From: Pelargonium nanum
Taxonomy: Eukaryota > Streptophyta > Magnoliopsida > Geraniales > Geraniaceae
Assembly (NCBI GenBank): GCA_036897485.1
Contig: JAYMTF010001193.1
Coordinates: 1-25,487, forward strand
Reading direction: 5' to 3'
DNA length: 25,487 bases
Shown piece by piece: positions 9,490-19,760 of the stretch (its first letter is position 1; every line of letters starts with the position of its first letter). Under the pieces are notes generated by a model that searched no databases, had not been told where the DNA came from, and saw only the letters and a list, made by a program, of their open reading frames with translations. Both the position numbers and the translations under genes were made by a program.

Positions 9490-12400
9490 TCAGGCAGAAG
9501 GTCTTTGACATGCAGCAAAGAGCTGCCAACTTACGAAAGCCATCCCCAGGGACGTGAAAAGTTCGAAGCCTACAACCTTCGGAAAGTGCCAGCCCAAGCC
9601 TTTTCTCAGATAGCTGCAAAACCCAAAATTCAGCATAAAAATTAATACCTTATAATTTTGGAATCAAAATCCTAGTTAATTAAGAGGTTCAAGAAGGGCA
9701 AGCAGAGTTTCGTGTTTTCTCTTCTTTTATATGTTCATCAATTTGTTTGAGGACGGATACGGCCCTCTCCAACTAGAAGGTCCAAAGCTCAGTTGATATT
9801 TTGGAAAAATGTACACAAACATCAGAAAAAATGGGTAAAGGTTGAAAAGCAGACCTTGTGATAGATGGCATGGTAGCGACAATTCCAGCACAAATGTATA
9901 TTAGAGGAATCAGAGTTTTTGGTTTGTTCTTCCGGAGCCACATCAGAGACCCCAAGGCAGAAAGGGATATACAAAGCACCTGATTAAACAAAAATGATGC
10001 AAGAGATCAATGAAGACTAACTTTTCTCTCCAACATATTGTTAATGTACCACCCAAGTCCTGGCATCAAAAGATTAATTTGAACACCGTTTTTCCTGGAA
10101 CAGAACCTATTAAATTAATACAAAGACCTTTTGGACTGAAGATAAGCATGGAGAAGATGGATGTACCAGATTTGCATTTGCTTCAACCCCTTGGAAAATG
10201 TATTCCCAAGTAAATTCTAGTCCTCTAGCACCCACCCAAAGAGGTGCCAATCTATGAAGCACAGCATCAGCAAAAGCCCACCCTGACAAGTGTTAAAAGT
10301 GAAGAGCTCATAGTCTTAGTTACAAATATTCAGTGATTAGTGAAGCAATAGAAGATCAACCAATCTTCCAATTATTATAAAAAAAATAAAAGTATAATTG
10401 AAGAAAGAAACTGATTTTCGGTGAAATGACAGTAAGGTTTTACTCACCAAGGCCAACTGCTTGGAATTTATGATTTTGAGAAATGTTTCTGTGAGTCAAC
10501 TGGGTCAAGGCAAAGTAGAGCCCAGCAACATCTATGAAACCAATTAGAGCTTTCAGCAGTTCCTGAAAATAAAATATGCATTATCCATGAACATACTAAG
10601 TGTAGAAGTATTAGTTTCTGGATTCCTAGACAACAACCAAACATTTCTAAGAATCTGATAAGGCCTGCAAAGCCGTCAACAAAATTTTACTCAAATTCAA
10701 CTAATTACGAATTTCAAATGTCACATACCTGGTAAGGATCAAAACTTTCATTTTCAGATACATTCAGGAAGGTTGCTAGACAAACAAGCTGTCAGAATTT
10801 TGGAGAAACATTGATTAGAGATGGTTCTACAAGTCTAATCATAACTACAAAATGCAAAATGCATAAAAGATAATCAGATAAATAGCCATGAAATCGCATG
10901 TTTCAAGGCATATAAATATCTGACCTAGTAGGTTATATTAACGCATTGGCTAACCTTTACTAAAGCTGTTACAAGATAAACAACAGCTGCTTTAACAGAG
11001 GTGCCAAGCGTATCGTACTCGGATCTGAAACCATATACTTGTTAACAAGAAATCGATAATATACCGACACAGTAGATGAACCACGGAAGAAAGAGCTTTA
11101 TTGAAATGCAATAATACAAAAAGAGATCCAGAAGCAACTTTCATATAACAATACAGCTAAAAACAAGTAGTCCCTAAATAAAGATTCCCAATGTATAAGA
11201 ACTATTATCAGACGGCTGGTAGTTAAAAACAAGTAGTCCCTAGTTAAAGTTCCAAGATTCATATTATGAAAGGGCAATATGAATGAAGATGCCACCCAAG
11301 AAGGCTGGTAGCCTGGTAGGCCTCATTGGTCTGGATTGGGCGCATTAGTTAAATTCTACATGATTACAAACCAAGCACCATCTAACCATCATACATAACA
11401 TAAAGAATTTATCTATTAAATATTTAATAACCACATCAAACGAAAATCAGGGCATAGAGGATTAAGCCCAACATTCACATAACAAACTTGTCATGTAGGA
11501 TTATGTGACTGTAAGGATTCCCTTTGTCCTTCAATCCAAGAACACATTAGCAAATGTCTCTAACAATAGGTTTCACCGTATCAGTTGTATATCCCTTGCT
11601 GACAAACATGATCATACTAGATAAGCTTCATAAAAACGACTAAACGCAGCAGAAATGCCATCATAATCTGAAATTTCAGAACAGAATTCTATGTTTAGAT
11701 CAGTAAGTAGCAAATTAAATTCTGCGGACATTCTGTAAGCTAAATTTCTACTATGGTATGATGCAAGCCCAATTTACTAGCCCACTCTTAGCATATCATT
11801 AGCCCATGTTAGAGCCCAATTCCATTGTATTTTCAGTTTTCTTGTAATCTCATTATCAAAAACCATGAAACATGATTTCTTTCTAATCCCTCTTTCTCTG
11901 GATCTCTCTCTAAACCTCCTTCTACTCCTCTCAATAATCTTCTCTCTTCTATACTTCTTCCCACTTGAGCTATTACTATTCTTCTATTTTCTGCACATTT
12001 GGAATTGCAAAGTGCATTAGTGGTATCAGAGCCTAAGATCTGGGCATGAAGGTGGGTGACCTCAAATAAAGCAACGAGAAATTGGAATGGAGAGAGAGAT
12101 CTCTAACTATGATGAAGCAAATCTTTGCCAAGCTAGAGAAAGTGGAAGCTGTTGATGCTCTCTATAATAGAGAATGTCCTGAGACAAATGAATGGGGTAA
12201 GAAATATGAGCAGCACCAGCTTAAAAAGGTATCAGAATGGTATGAATTTCAAGACCTGGTGTTAGAAACAAAAAGTGCACCTGCTCGATAAAATTTCCCA
12301 AGGATCAAGATATAAAGTGTTTGGAGGAGTGGATGCCAAGTTGGTGAGCCAAGATGATGAAGAAACCAATGCACTAAAGGTGTTTAATGAAATGCTTCAA

Positions 12401-12979
12401 AATTAAGCTCTACTATTCCATTCTTCTATCATCTGCACATTTGGAATTACTGAGTGCATCATGGTATCCACTAAAGCATTTCAAAATGCTGCTAGATTGT
12501 CATAATAAGTCCACATTAGCACTAATCTATAGAATCACAACTCAGAATTACTAAAGATGAATCTAATTTCATGTAACCACCCAATTTTAAAGTGATCCAT
12601 TGTCTTGTAAACAAAAATACTTAATAGTACTACAAATCTTATCAATTGAATGACATCAAAAATCCAAGCTAATGCACAATCCACAAATACACAGTTATCT
12701 AGAACTAAACAATGAGCACTCCTTTGCCAAAACTCAATACCAATACATACAGAGACTAAATAACATGACAGCTACAGAAATTAAGAGGTCGAGATTCAGA
12801 TTGCGTAAAGAATACGAATTAAGTAAAGGTTTAAAGCATTGATTAAGCTTGTAATCGAAAAATTACTAGAAAAGATATATGGAATGGAGAAGAAGAAAGT
12901 ACAGAGGAGTGGCGGAGTAGTAGACGGCGTGAGGTGCGAAGGTGAGAATCGCACAATTGAGAAAATGGAACATCGTCAT
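9490..12979 (-). CDS. TMEM147: TMEM147 orthologue, ER multi-pass membrane protein (DUF2053)
   Basis: Seven coding exons on the minus strand (12903-12979, 10955-11024, 10729-10788, 10448-10562, 10167-10282, 9855-9979, 9490-9613) join in phase to 687 nt, 228 residues, the usual family length. It starts MTMFHFLNCAILTFAPHAVY and continues SEYDTLGTSVKAAVVYL, DPYQELLKALIGFIDVAGLY, LTQLTHRNISQNHKFQAVGL, WAFADAVLHRLAPLWVGARG, SLSALGSLMWLRKNKPKTL and CAGIVATMPSIT, ending WQLFAACQRPSA. These are the conserved TMEM147 blocks, with about seven hydrophobic spans. In animals TMEM147 joins nicalin and NOMO in the complex behind the Sec61 translocon that helps insert multi-pass proteins; the plant role is inferred. 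All splice sites are GT-AG. Intron 1 (11025-12902) is large and holds retrotransposon debris. Confidence 0.93.
11159..11241. repeat. Short direct repeat in TMEM147 intron 1
   Basis: AAAAACAAGTAGTCCCT occurs twice, at about 11159-11175 and 11225-11241, 66 bases apart. Probably part of an old unidentified repeat. Confidence 0.6.
11735..12470 (+). mobile_element. Copia-like LTR retrotransposon remnant in TMEM147 intron 1
   Basis: A TG-starting AT/CT-rich stretch ends with TCTGCACATTTGGAATTGC and runs into a methionine-tRNA primer-binding site at 12021-12032. That is the layout of a left LTR followed by its priming site. A short frame follows (12082-12291, 69 codons, charged, MEWRERSLTMMKQIF at its start), perhaps a gag relic. 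At 12404-12468 the LTR end returns in diverged form and again runs into TGGTATC, so a second LTR/priming-site junction is present. No reverse transcriptase is visible. It is in the plus orientation, opposite to the host gene. The left boundary is approximate. Confidence 0.6.
12021..12032 (+). other. Retrotransposon primer-binding site
   Basis: TGGTATCAGAGC is the canonical sequence complementary to the 3' end of initiator methionine tRNA used by many plant copia and other LTR elements. It stands a few bases after an LTR-like end. A damaged second copy is at 12462-12468. Confidence 0.75.
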
Positions 12980-13369
12980 TTTGGCTCTCCGTCACTTTTG
13001 TTGCTTCTGGGAGAGATCTGGAAACCGAGAACAGTGCTATGGCCTATGAGAGCTCCGCTTCTGCTATGATCTATGGAGGTGGTGGAGGAAGAACCAATGA
13101 TTTTGAAGGAAGGTCGTCTAATTTGATTGATTTATTATTTGACCCTTACTGTACCGTCAATCGGTTTCGTTACAGTACTGGGCTTGAACTGGGTAACTGT
13201 TAGGTAATAGAGGTGTAGCCATACCAACCACAACTATTGGGGAGGCGGTTTTAAACGCTTGGTTTCTCGAGATCTCGAGTTTGAGATTCCGTTCAGGTGT
13301 TGTTGGTATTTCCTATAGAAAAATAGAGGTGTAGTAAAAAGAAAAAAAAGTGATACTATGATATCAAAC
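12980..13369 (-). promoter_or_regulatory. 5' leader and promoter region of TMEM147
   Basis: On the minus strand, the ATG at 12979 is preceded by CCAAA and a GC-balanced leader to about 13090. Beyond it the sequence is AT-rich. I see no clear TATA box, which is common for housekeeping genes. Boundaries are inferred. Confidence 0.35.
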
Positions 13370-13560
13370 AGTGATGCACAAGGCCGGGTTACCCGCCCGT
13401 TGAAGGTCATGAGTAACTCAAATCGCAGCTCGCAAATAAATGTTTTACCAAATTCATGAGCCACTTTTTCAACCTAGTTTCCAACGGTTTGCATTGCTAG
13501 TGGTTTGCGGGCGGGTTGAGGCATTACCCGCAGGCCATTAAATTAGTTGGGCCATAGCCC
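13370..13560. mobile_element. Possible partial hAT-like repeat with GC-rich ends
   Basis: A left end CAGTGATGCACAAGGCCGGG followed by TTACCCGCCCG resembles plant hAT termini, and about 120 bases later GCGGGCGGGTTGAGGC and TTACCCGCAGGCC recur in roughly inverted arrangement. I cannot find a matching right terminus or target duplication, so this is a fragment at best. Confidence 0.35.
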
Positions 13561-14961
13561 ATTAGATTTAAAAATAGAAAGCTTGAAATAAAATCAATAT
13601 AGGAAATTACATATAGACTAATCACTAAAAACATGTATTCTTAAAACTATTTTCGAAAACATATGACCACTACATACTTGCCCAAGATCATTATATTATA
13701 ACAAAGTTAATTGAAAATGAAAAGACCACAATACTCTCGTTATAACTTAATCCTAAAAACTTCTTCATTATTTCATTTTTGTATTTAAAACATATAAAGA
13801 TTCTCGTGCCGGCACTGTAAGTATTTGAAGGTTTTGATGTTGGGAATGAATTTTTGTATCGGAATTTGTTGTTTTTATTTGCCAAAAGTTGGGGTTTTGT
13901 GGCCGAAATTTAGGTTGTGCTATGTTAGAAATACAATACAATAAATCGAAACGAAATTTGTTATTGACGGGTTGAATCGTTGACTAGGTCACTCCTTTTT
14001 AAAATGTTCGCGGCACTGCCTGAAATTTTGCATGACAGACAATCAGCCTCGACGTTCCTAAAATAAAACAGTCCACTCACAGTTATCGAACTGTGTTGCA
14101 CCTCACAGGATGGATCTAAAACTACACTCTTAGAAACTGTGTTGCTCTCAATATATGGGAATTCGAAACTGGAACTAATTAACGAGTAAATTTTTTTTCT
14201 GTGTTTCAAAAAAACTTCTATTCTCTTACACGGCTGGAGCTTTAGTGAAAGAAAAACTTTATCATTAATGTTGAGTTTAAGACACTATTAAAATGTCGTT
14301 AACGTTAATTTTAATGACACACCATCTTGTTGTTGAAAGGTAGAAGAGACCGGCTCGTGATAAGAGTAAAATAGGTTATTCACAACGCTACACTCCCTCT
14401 CCGGCTCCTTGGCAGCAAGAGCTTCTAAAATTCCCATGTCCAAAACGATTGAAATGACAGTCTACTCTCAGTCCTCTCCCTCATATATTGATTCCACATT
14501 CTACAAAGCACTTTAGTTTTGCCAACAAAGTCCCTCCAAAGGGCTCCTCATGCGCTCTTTGCTTCCCATGCCCTACTATACTATAGTTAACAACATCATC
14601 ATTACACACTGATTACCATAGCTTAGCTTGCTACAACTCGTGTATCGGTGTATGTGTCACAAAAACTATCATCAGAACAAATAATTTAAGATTCTTGCTT
14701 GTTTTGGTTATTACGCTTGCTGGAAAAACATGTGTATATGTCACCTGCCTAAACTAGTCATTATCGCATGACTATCATACCATATGAATTTTACATACAT
14801 TATTGATGAATATGTGAAAAATACAAATTGAATTCTCGAAGAACATGGTCACAAATTTGACTAATATTCATGCATGCACATTCACATTCACATTATATAT
14901 AACATATTTGATCTCAACCAGCGTTCATGAAAACTAAACCACTATCAATGTTAGTATCTAA
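13561..14961. other. Spacer between TMEM147 and KAN4
   Basis: No gene recognised. Mostly AT-rich with several short open frames lacking motifs. Bases 13960-14210 are more balanced and carry short inverted words (ACAGTT/AACTGT around 14078-14097) that may be an eroded repeat. The last 250-300 bases before 14962 should be the KAN4 3' untranslated region. Confidence 0.5.
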
Positions 14962-17665
14962 TTAGCACTTTAGTAGAGTTGGCTCCTTGGCAGATTCCAC
15001 ATACTCCATCTGCCAATTTGGCCTCCCCAAGGTGAACTCTAAATTAACCAAAGATCTTGTTTCCTTCACCACCCACTGTCTCTCTTCTTCCTGCAACAAA
15101 TTCATGCACATTAACTATAAAATACAAATTATGTATGCAAATATTGCAATCAATATAAATCCAATAATATTCATAGATACCTTGTTCTTGAAATATGCTG
15201 GGTTTTCTTCACTTGACCATGAATCCCTATTAAATCCCATAAATGAATTTAATTATTATCAACACACATCTAGCATATATGTAGTCGAATGCAGAGGCAA
15301 AATGGACCCGACCCGCAATGTACCCAAAATTCAACTTTTTTTTTTTTTTTTTTGCGGGGTTCGGGTCTGAATGTATCAACCCGAAAAAGCGATCGGGTAT
15401 ACAAAAAAAAACAATATATTTTATACCTAAAACTCGAAACTCAATTCTAACCCGATCAACCCTGTAGGATCGGGTTAGGGTCAGGGCTCATCAACCTGGA
15501 CCCCACTCGATCCGACCCGAAAATTATCCACCTCTAGTTGGATGGGTATTTAAGAGAGCTAAGCAAGAACACAAAGTACAAAATGCTCCAGCTATTAATT
15601 GGTAGATGGCTCAGTTTAGATTAGATTCAGACAGAGCAGTAGCCAAGTCAATGAAAACGAGCTACAAAGCTATATCTACTTTTATAGGAAACATTATTAA
15701 TCAAACTAATTAAGGATATTATCCGAATGGACGAGTTGCCCGTTGGATCATCATTAACTCATCATTGAGATCCGAAATTGAAAAATAAAATTAAACTTGA
15801 CTTTTTTTTTGGAGACAAACCATACATCGGGATCATAACATTCACAAAATGAATCCAACGGACGTGGCTTAATCAAATTACTACAACGAAGAACACACGT
15901 AACATCGTCACCATTTTTAAATGAGCCTTGAAACAAACCCTAGCTACTTGGGTCCATCTCTATCATTCAAAATCAATGTAGTGTAATTAATCAACTAAAA
16001 TATAACAAAAGACAGGCACCATGTTGGTCCAAATAAGTCCATCACCAAGGCATCTCTGGACTCTCACGTGTTTATGCGTGCACATTACTATTTAATATTA
16101 CTTTTATAGTAAAACGTAATTAAAGATATAATATATGTAGAGGAAAATTGACATCAGTTGACTGATATAAAATTATATCAGTTTTGATTTGTGTTGAGTT
16201 AATAAGCATGTTAACTTACGCAGTTTTAAACAATATTGATATAACTCTTATATCAATCAATTAATGTCTATTTTACTTATATATATAAACTTACTTTTGG
16301 GTTGTTTTTTGCTGATATGGTGATGGTGTTGGGTGGAGAGAAGAAGGAGGAGGAGAAGGTTTGGTAGCAGCTTCATGTACATCAGTTAATGAGGCTATCC
16401 TTTGGTTGGAGCCCATATCTGTCTGCTCAAAACCTGCAAATCATGGAGCCATTGGATCTTGCTTTATCAGACACCCATTAAATTACATTACAACAACAAA
16501 TAATTGATCACATGACCCTTTTTTTTTAGTTGAAAAAGTACAACTATATATATATGATGATGGTAAATAGACCAAAATAAATGTATGCATAGAATGCTCT
16601 TACAACTATATATAAATATATGAAAGAGTACAAAGAGAATATTAGGTTTAAGGACAAATGTAAAATTTTACCATATCCTTTGTCAGTGCTCTTCACTGTT
16701 CTATACATCTGCATGAAAATTAAATAAATAAATGAGTAGTAATATTCCAAAAATAAAGTCCATGTTGATAAGATGAGTTTGTAGAACAAACTATAGATGC
16801 CCTTTTGTCCCTTACCACTTGTTTTCCACTCCCACTACCAAATGAAACATACAGAGAATTGGTTCAGATTCTAAACACACAAGAAAATGAAAATTAAACC
16901 CCACCTACCTGTAAGTGGCTCTTCACATGAGCTAGGGTTAGATCCTTCACATTCATCAACTCCAGCACAGATTTCGGTGTTGCCCCTGTCATCATACATG
17001 CAAGCTCTTAACAATAATCAACTATGGATTGAAACATTTAAGATGTAAGTATGTAACATGTCCGGTGAGACACAGGTCCCCTGTGGGAGGTCGTGGGTTC
17101 AACCGAGAAAGTTATTTCTTGTTGTGTAGCATAACTGATAAAAATGATGCATTCATTGCCGGCCGGCCGGCATGGCGAGGTTAATTTAATGAAGAAAAAA
17201 CGAGATGAGGACAATATGTTTATTGAGATATTGATGGTTACTTTCATGGCCGCCGAGAAGCTGTACTGCATGAACGAAATGGGCATGGAGTGTTGAGGTC
17301 CATCTCATCCTCGGAGCTCTCGCGCTTCTCTTCATGCCTCCACTGCCCATTACTCTACCGTTTCTCTTGAAATCACGACCGTAGATTTGAGGCTGCTGGT
17401 GACGATGATGATGATGGTGATTGGGGTGGTTTACGGCGGCGGTCGGAGTAGTGAAATCTGCCGTGTCGAAGCCTAAGGACAAGGTGGGGTGGCCGTTGAG
17501 ATTAATGTTTTCGTGGGTCAAGTCGCTGCTGCTGCTGGTGGTGGTTGAGCTGCCGTCATTGTAGAGGGCTTTCCTGCCGGAATGGTGATCGGAGAACGAC
17601 GGAGGGCTGATCTGCAAGGAGAGGTCAGGCAATGGTGAAGAAGCAATGTTGGAGCTGAGAAACAT
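14962..17665 (-). CDS. KAN4: KANADI-family GARP transcription factor, KAN4/ATS type
   Basis: Six coding exons on the minus strand (17242-17665, 16909-16985, 16672-16708, 16295-16433, 15181-15226, 14962-15090) join in phase to 852 nt, 283 residues. N-terminal PDLSLQISPP (about 13-22) is the conserved KANADI EAR-like segment. TLSLGFD and QPQIYGRDFKR (about 91-101) are shared with Arabidopsis KAN4. The GARP/Myb-like DNA-binding domain spans about 112-173: RAPRMRWTSTLHAHFVHAVQ, LLGGHERATPKSVLELMN, VKDLTLAHVKSHLQMYRTVK. The C-terminus has LEFTLGRPNWQMEY and ends TLLKC, again as in KAN4. KANADI proteins repress transcription and specify abaxial identity; KAN4/ATS controls integument and seed-coat development. 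HAHFVHAVQ and VLELMN, rather than HARFVHAVE and VLELMD, favour KAN4 over KAN1/2. An in-frame ATG at 17761 could add 32 residues; I prefer 17665. Confidence 0.93.
15292..15536. mobile_element. Short hAT-like MITE in KAN4 intron 4
   Basis: The left end reads CAGAGGCAAAATGGACCCGA and the right end, reverse-complemented, TAGAGGTGGATAATTTTCGG followed by GTCGG. Both fit the degenerate plant hAT terminus. Flanks GTCGAATG (15284-15291) and GTTGGATG (15537-15544) form a diverged 8-bp target duplication with six matches. The 245-bp body holds repeated CCCGA/TCGGG words and a poly-T run near 15337-15353. It starts 65 bases beyond the acceptor edge of exon 5. Confidence 0.6.
16141..16277. mobile_element. 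TIR-type MITE beside the KAN4 exon 4 splice donor
   Basis: The left arm reads AGGAAAATTGACATCAGTTG then ACTGATATAA. The right arm, reverse-complemented, reads AGTAAAATAGACATTAATTG then ATTGATATAA. About 25 of 30 terminal positions pair, and the next bases (TTATATCA) also match. The 137-bp body has no coding capacity. This is a classic foldback MITE shape; the superfamily is not assigned because I cannot define a target duplication. It ends 17 bases from the exon 4 edge at 16295. Confidence 0.68.
17050..17145 (+). mobile_element. tRNA-derived SINE-like fragment in KAN4 intron 1
   Basis: A B-box-like GGTTCAACC at 17096-17104 is preceded by GAGACACAGGTCCCC and followed by a tail, TTGTTGTGTAGCATAACTGA then an A run. 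A nearly identical tail occurs at 22441-22480. The head resembles pol III-driven SINEs, but the A box is unclear. Confidence 0.35.
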
Positions 17666-17778
17666 GACTACAGTATGTGGTGAGACTTGAGAGAGACCAA
17701 GAAAGAGAATTGAATGAAACCTAAGCTTGTAGTCAAATGGGTCAATAAAAGTGGTAATCAAGAAGGGTAGAAGAGAGA

Positions 17779-17787
17779 TATAAATAG
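17779..17787 (-). promoter_or_regulatory. Candidate TATA box of KAN4
   Basis: On the minus strand CATCTATTTATATCTC lies about 115 bases before the KAN4 ATG, which would give an approximately 80-base leader. If correct, the upstream ATG at 17761 would lie outside or at the very edge of the mRNA. Confidence 0.45.
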
Positions 17788-17922
17788 ATGAGAGAGAGAG
17801 AATGGTGGTGATGTTATGAGTTACTAGCTATGACTCAATCAATATAAAGAAGGTGAAATGGAAATGGAATGGTGTGATGATATGATCATGAGTGGCTCAT
17901 GATTTGCATTGCATGGATGTTT

Positions 17923-17945
17923 AGAGAGAGAGAGAGAGAGAGAGA
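17923..17945. repeat. (AG)n microsatellite in the KAN4 promoter
   Basis: Eleven AG units, with further GAGAGA runs at 17790-17801 and 18187-18260. On the gene's strand these are CT/GA tracts, the kind bound by plant BASIC PENTACYSTEINE factors. A regulatory role is inferred. Confidence 0.8.
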
Positions 17946-18374
17946 AGTGGGGACTCTCTGGGGATGAGGAAGATAGGCTTTTTAGGAGTAGAAAGTTGCA
18001 GAGAGGAGAGTAGTAGAGGAGTAGTAGTCAGATAATAAAGAGGGAAATGCAGGAAAAGAGGAGAGGAAAAAAAGGTGTGAGAGTTTAATTTTTTGGGGAA
18101 GAAGGTTTCAAGTAAAAGTGAGTGAAAAGGGGAAGTTGTATTTAAGGATGCAGAGAGTGAATCAGAGACTAACTTTACAGACAGAGAAAAGTAATAAAGC
18201 TCCTCTCTCTCTTTAATAATGGAGGTTTCTTGCAGAGGAGAGGAGTGGTTGGAATTCGAGTAAACAAAAAGGGTACTTACTGTTCAATGGGAATATTAGA
18301 AATTTGGAATGGAATGCCAATTCTTCATTTTTTTTCGCTCTTTAAATCTACACTCTATCTATGTATCTTTCTTT

Positions 18375-18404
18375 GATGAGATGAGATGGGATGGGATGGG
18401 ATGG
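18375..18404 (+). repeat. GATGG/GATGA pentamer repeat
   Basis: Tandem five-base units GATGA GATGA GATGG GATGG GATGG; simple-sequence repeat upstream of KAN4. Confidence 0.8.
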
Positions 18405-18705
18405 TATGGCCACCTATTTTAATTCCCTTTTTTGCAACTTCTTAGCTCTTCTTTTTGTTTTCTACTCAATCCTTTTTATGTTTTTATTAGCATTTCCCAT
18501 TCCTTGCTTGTGTTAGAATATTCCTTTTATTTTTCATGAACAAGGATTGACCAACAAGCATGAGCATAAGCATATGCAGGCCTAAAATATCCTCTTCAAT
18601 GCTTTGCTATTTGCTACTCTTAAATCTTAATGGCCTCTTTCGTGCACCCCTCATCCCTATTCTTTCCACAACGTTCACATATTATAATTGTGGGGGTAAA
18701 ACTCA

Positions 18706-18820
18706 AAAGTAAAAAAATGACCAATGAGAAGTCGACATGTGACACATCGAGCTCGGTCAGCTTTGGTGGAAAGATTCTGTCAACCTCAATCAAGGGTCGG
18801 GTCAATTTTGGACAAAATCA
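18706..18820 (-). repeat. Dispersed repeat, copy A (uninterrupted)
   Basis: Reverse-complemented, it reads TTTTGTCCAAAATTGACCCG, a GTTGACAG stretch, GCTGACCGAGCTCGATGTG, then TCACATGTCGACTTCTCATT and ends in a T run with ACTT. The same order of words is found on the plus strand at 23770-24193 once a LINE insertion is removed. Translated fragments are also alike (MTRPLIEVDRIF versus MIRPITAVDRAF). The element type is unknown and no gene is inferred. Confidence 0.7.
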
Positions 18821-19563
18821 GGTCAGTCGATACGCTTGATTGGGGGCACAAGAAATCGAGGAAGCACATGTTTACATCGTGCCTGCACCAAATTGCATGA
18901 GAACTGCATATGCCACGAATCCACATCTATTGCATGAGGGCTCGCTAATCATCTACTCTTCCCCTCCACGAATGTGATCAAACAAGACCACGCAAATTAA
19001 TTAAACATGAATTTCTTTACAGATGATAATTAACAACCCAAGGATGCACTCTTCTTGCGAGCCTTTTTCCACCACACACGGACGTCAAGCGAGATAGTGC
19101 GTACACACTTCCGAGAGTTCAAATTCTCTCTCATACACTCCTGTGAACTCATAGGCGAGCATCACCTCCTCGACCTGAGTCAGAAAGGCTAGGACTCCAC
19201 TTTGCTAGTTGAACTCGGAAGATTCATGGAGAACGGAAAGTACTGATCCCGAGGAGAAGATAAGGGCAAGACTTACACCTTGTTCAAGAACAAAGAACAA
19301 AGTCTCACTTCACTCACACACCTCTCGGCCAATCAGATGCCACCACGTCACTAGGTGAGTTTGAGGCTTATAGTTAAGTCCCTCCATCCAAAAGCAAATC
19401 AATTCAATTTTTTTATTCTCTCAATCGAAACGTAAGAAAATTCTCTCTAGTGTTCTTCGTGTCCTTAAGATGTAATTCGAAATCTTTGAATGTTTATCAA
19501 ATCATTCGAGCATTCTTATCTTTCGTGTCCATAGTGGCATAATATTAAGATAAAAGATTTAAT
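18821..19563. other. Intergenic sequence, no gene; possible old LTR-like debris
   Basis: Relatively balanced composition at 19030-19400 and CTCTCTAGTGTTCTTCGTG-type sequence near 19442 recall retrotransposon LTR ends, but I find no primer-binding site, second LTR or coding motif. No supportable feature. Confidence 0.35.
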
Positions 19564-19760
19564 TTGATCCACGAACTTTCGTGTTTGGACATAATTTGGT
19601 CCTTGAACTTTTTGTTGACTCAAAATAGACCATGAACTTTCAAATATAGACTTAAAAATGGTTCTTTCCATTAGAGCTTATATCAAAAATTTAAAGGCTA
19701 AATTGGGTTCACATTTAAAAGTTCCGAGACTATTTTAGGTCACATTTAAAATTATCTAAA
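19564..19760 (+). repeat. Repeat built on a TGGTCCTTGAACTTT-like word
   Basis: The word recurs as TGATCCACGAACTTTC (about 19564), TGGTCCTTGAACTTTT (about 19599) and AGACCATGAACTTTCA (about 19628), spaced 29-35 bases. Such GGTCC-TGAACTTT repeats are common in plant intergenic DNA. The class is unassigned. Confidence 0.5.

Noticed and set aside
12839..13069. Plus-strand 76-codon frame over TMEM147 exon 1
   Set aside because: Antisense of the first TMEM147 exon, which joins in phase with six further exons.
15337..15353. Poly-T run as a retroposon tail
   Set aside because: It lies inside the hAT-like MITE between its two ends and has no flanking duplication of its own.
17158..17172. CCGGCCGGCCGG palindromic run in KAN4 intron 1
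   Set aside because: A short GC tract without matching structure around it; nothing beyond simple sequence.
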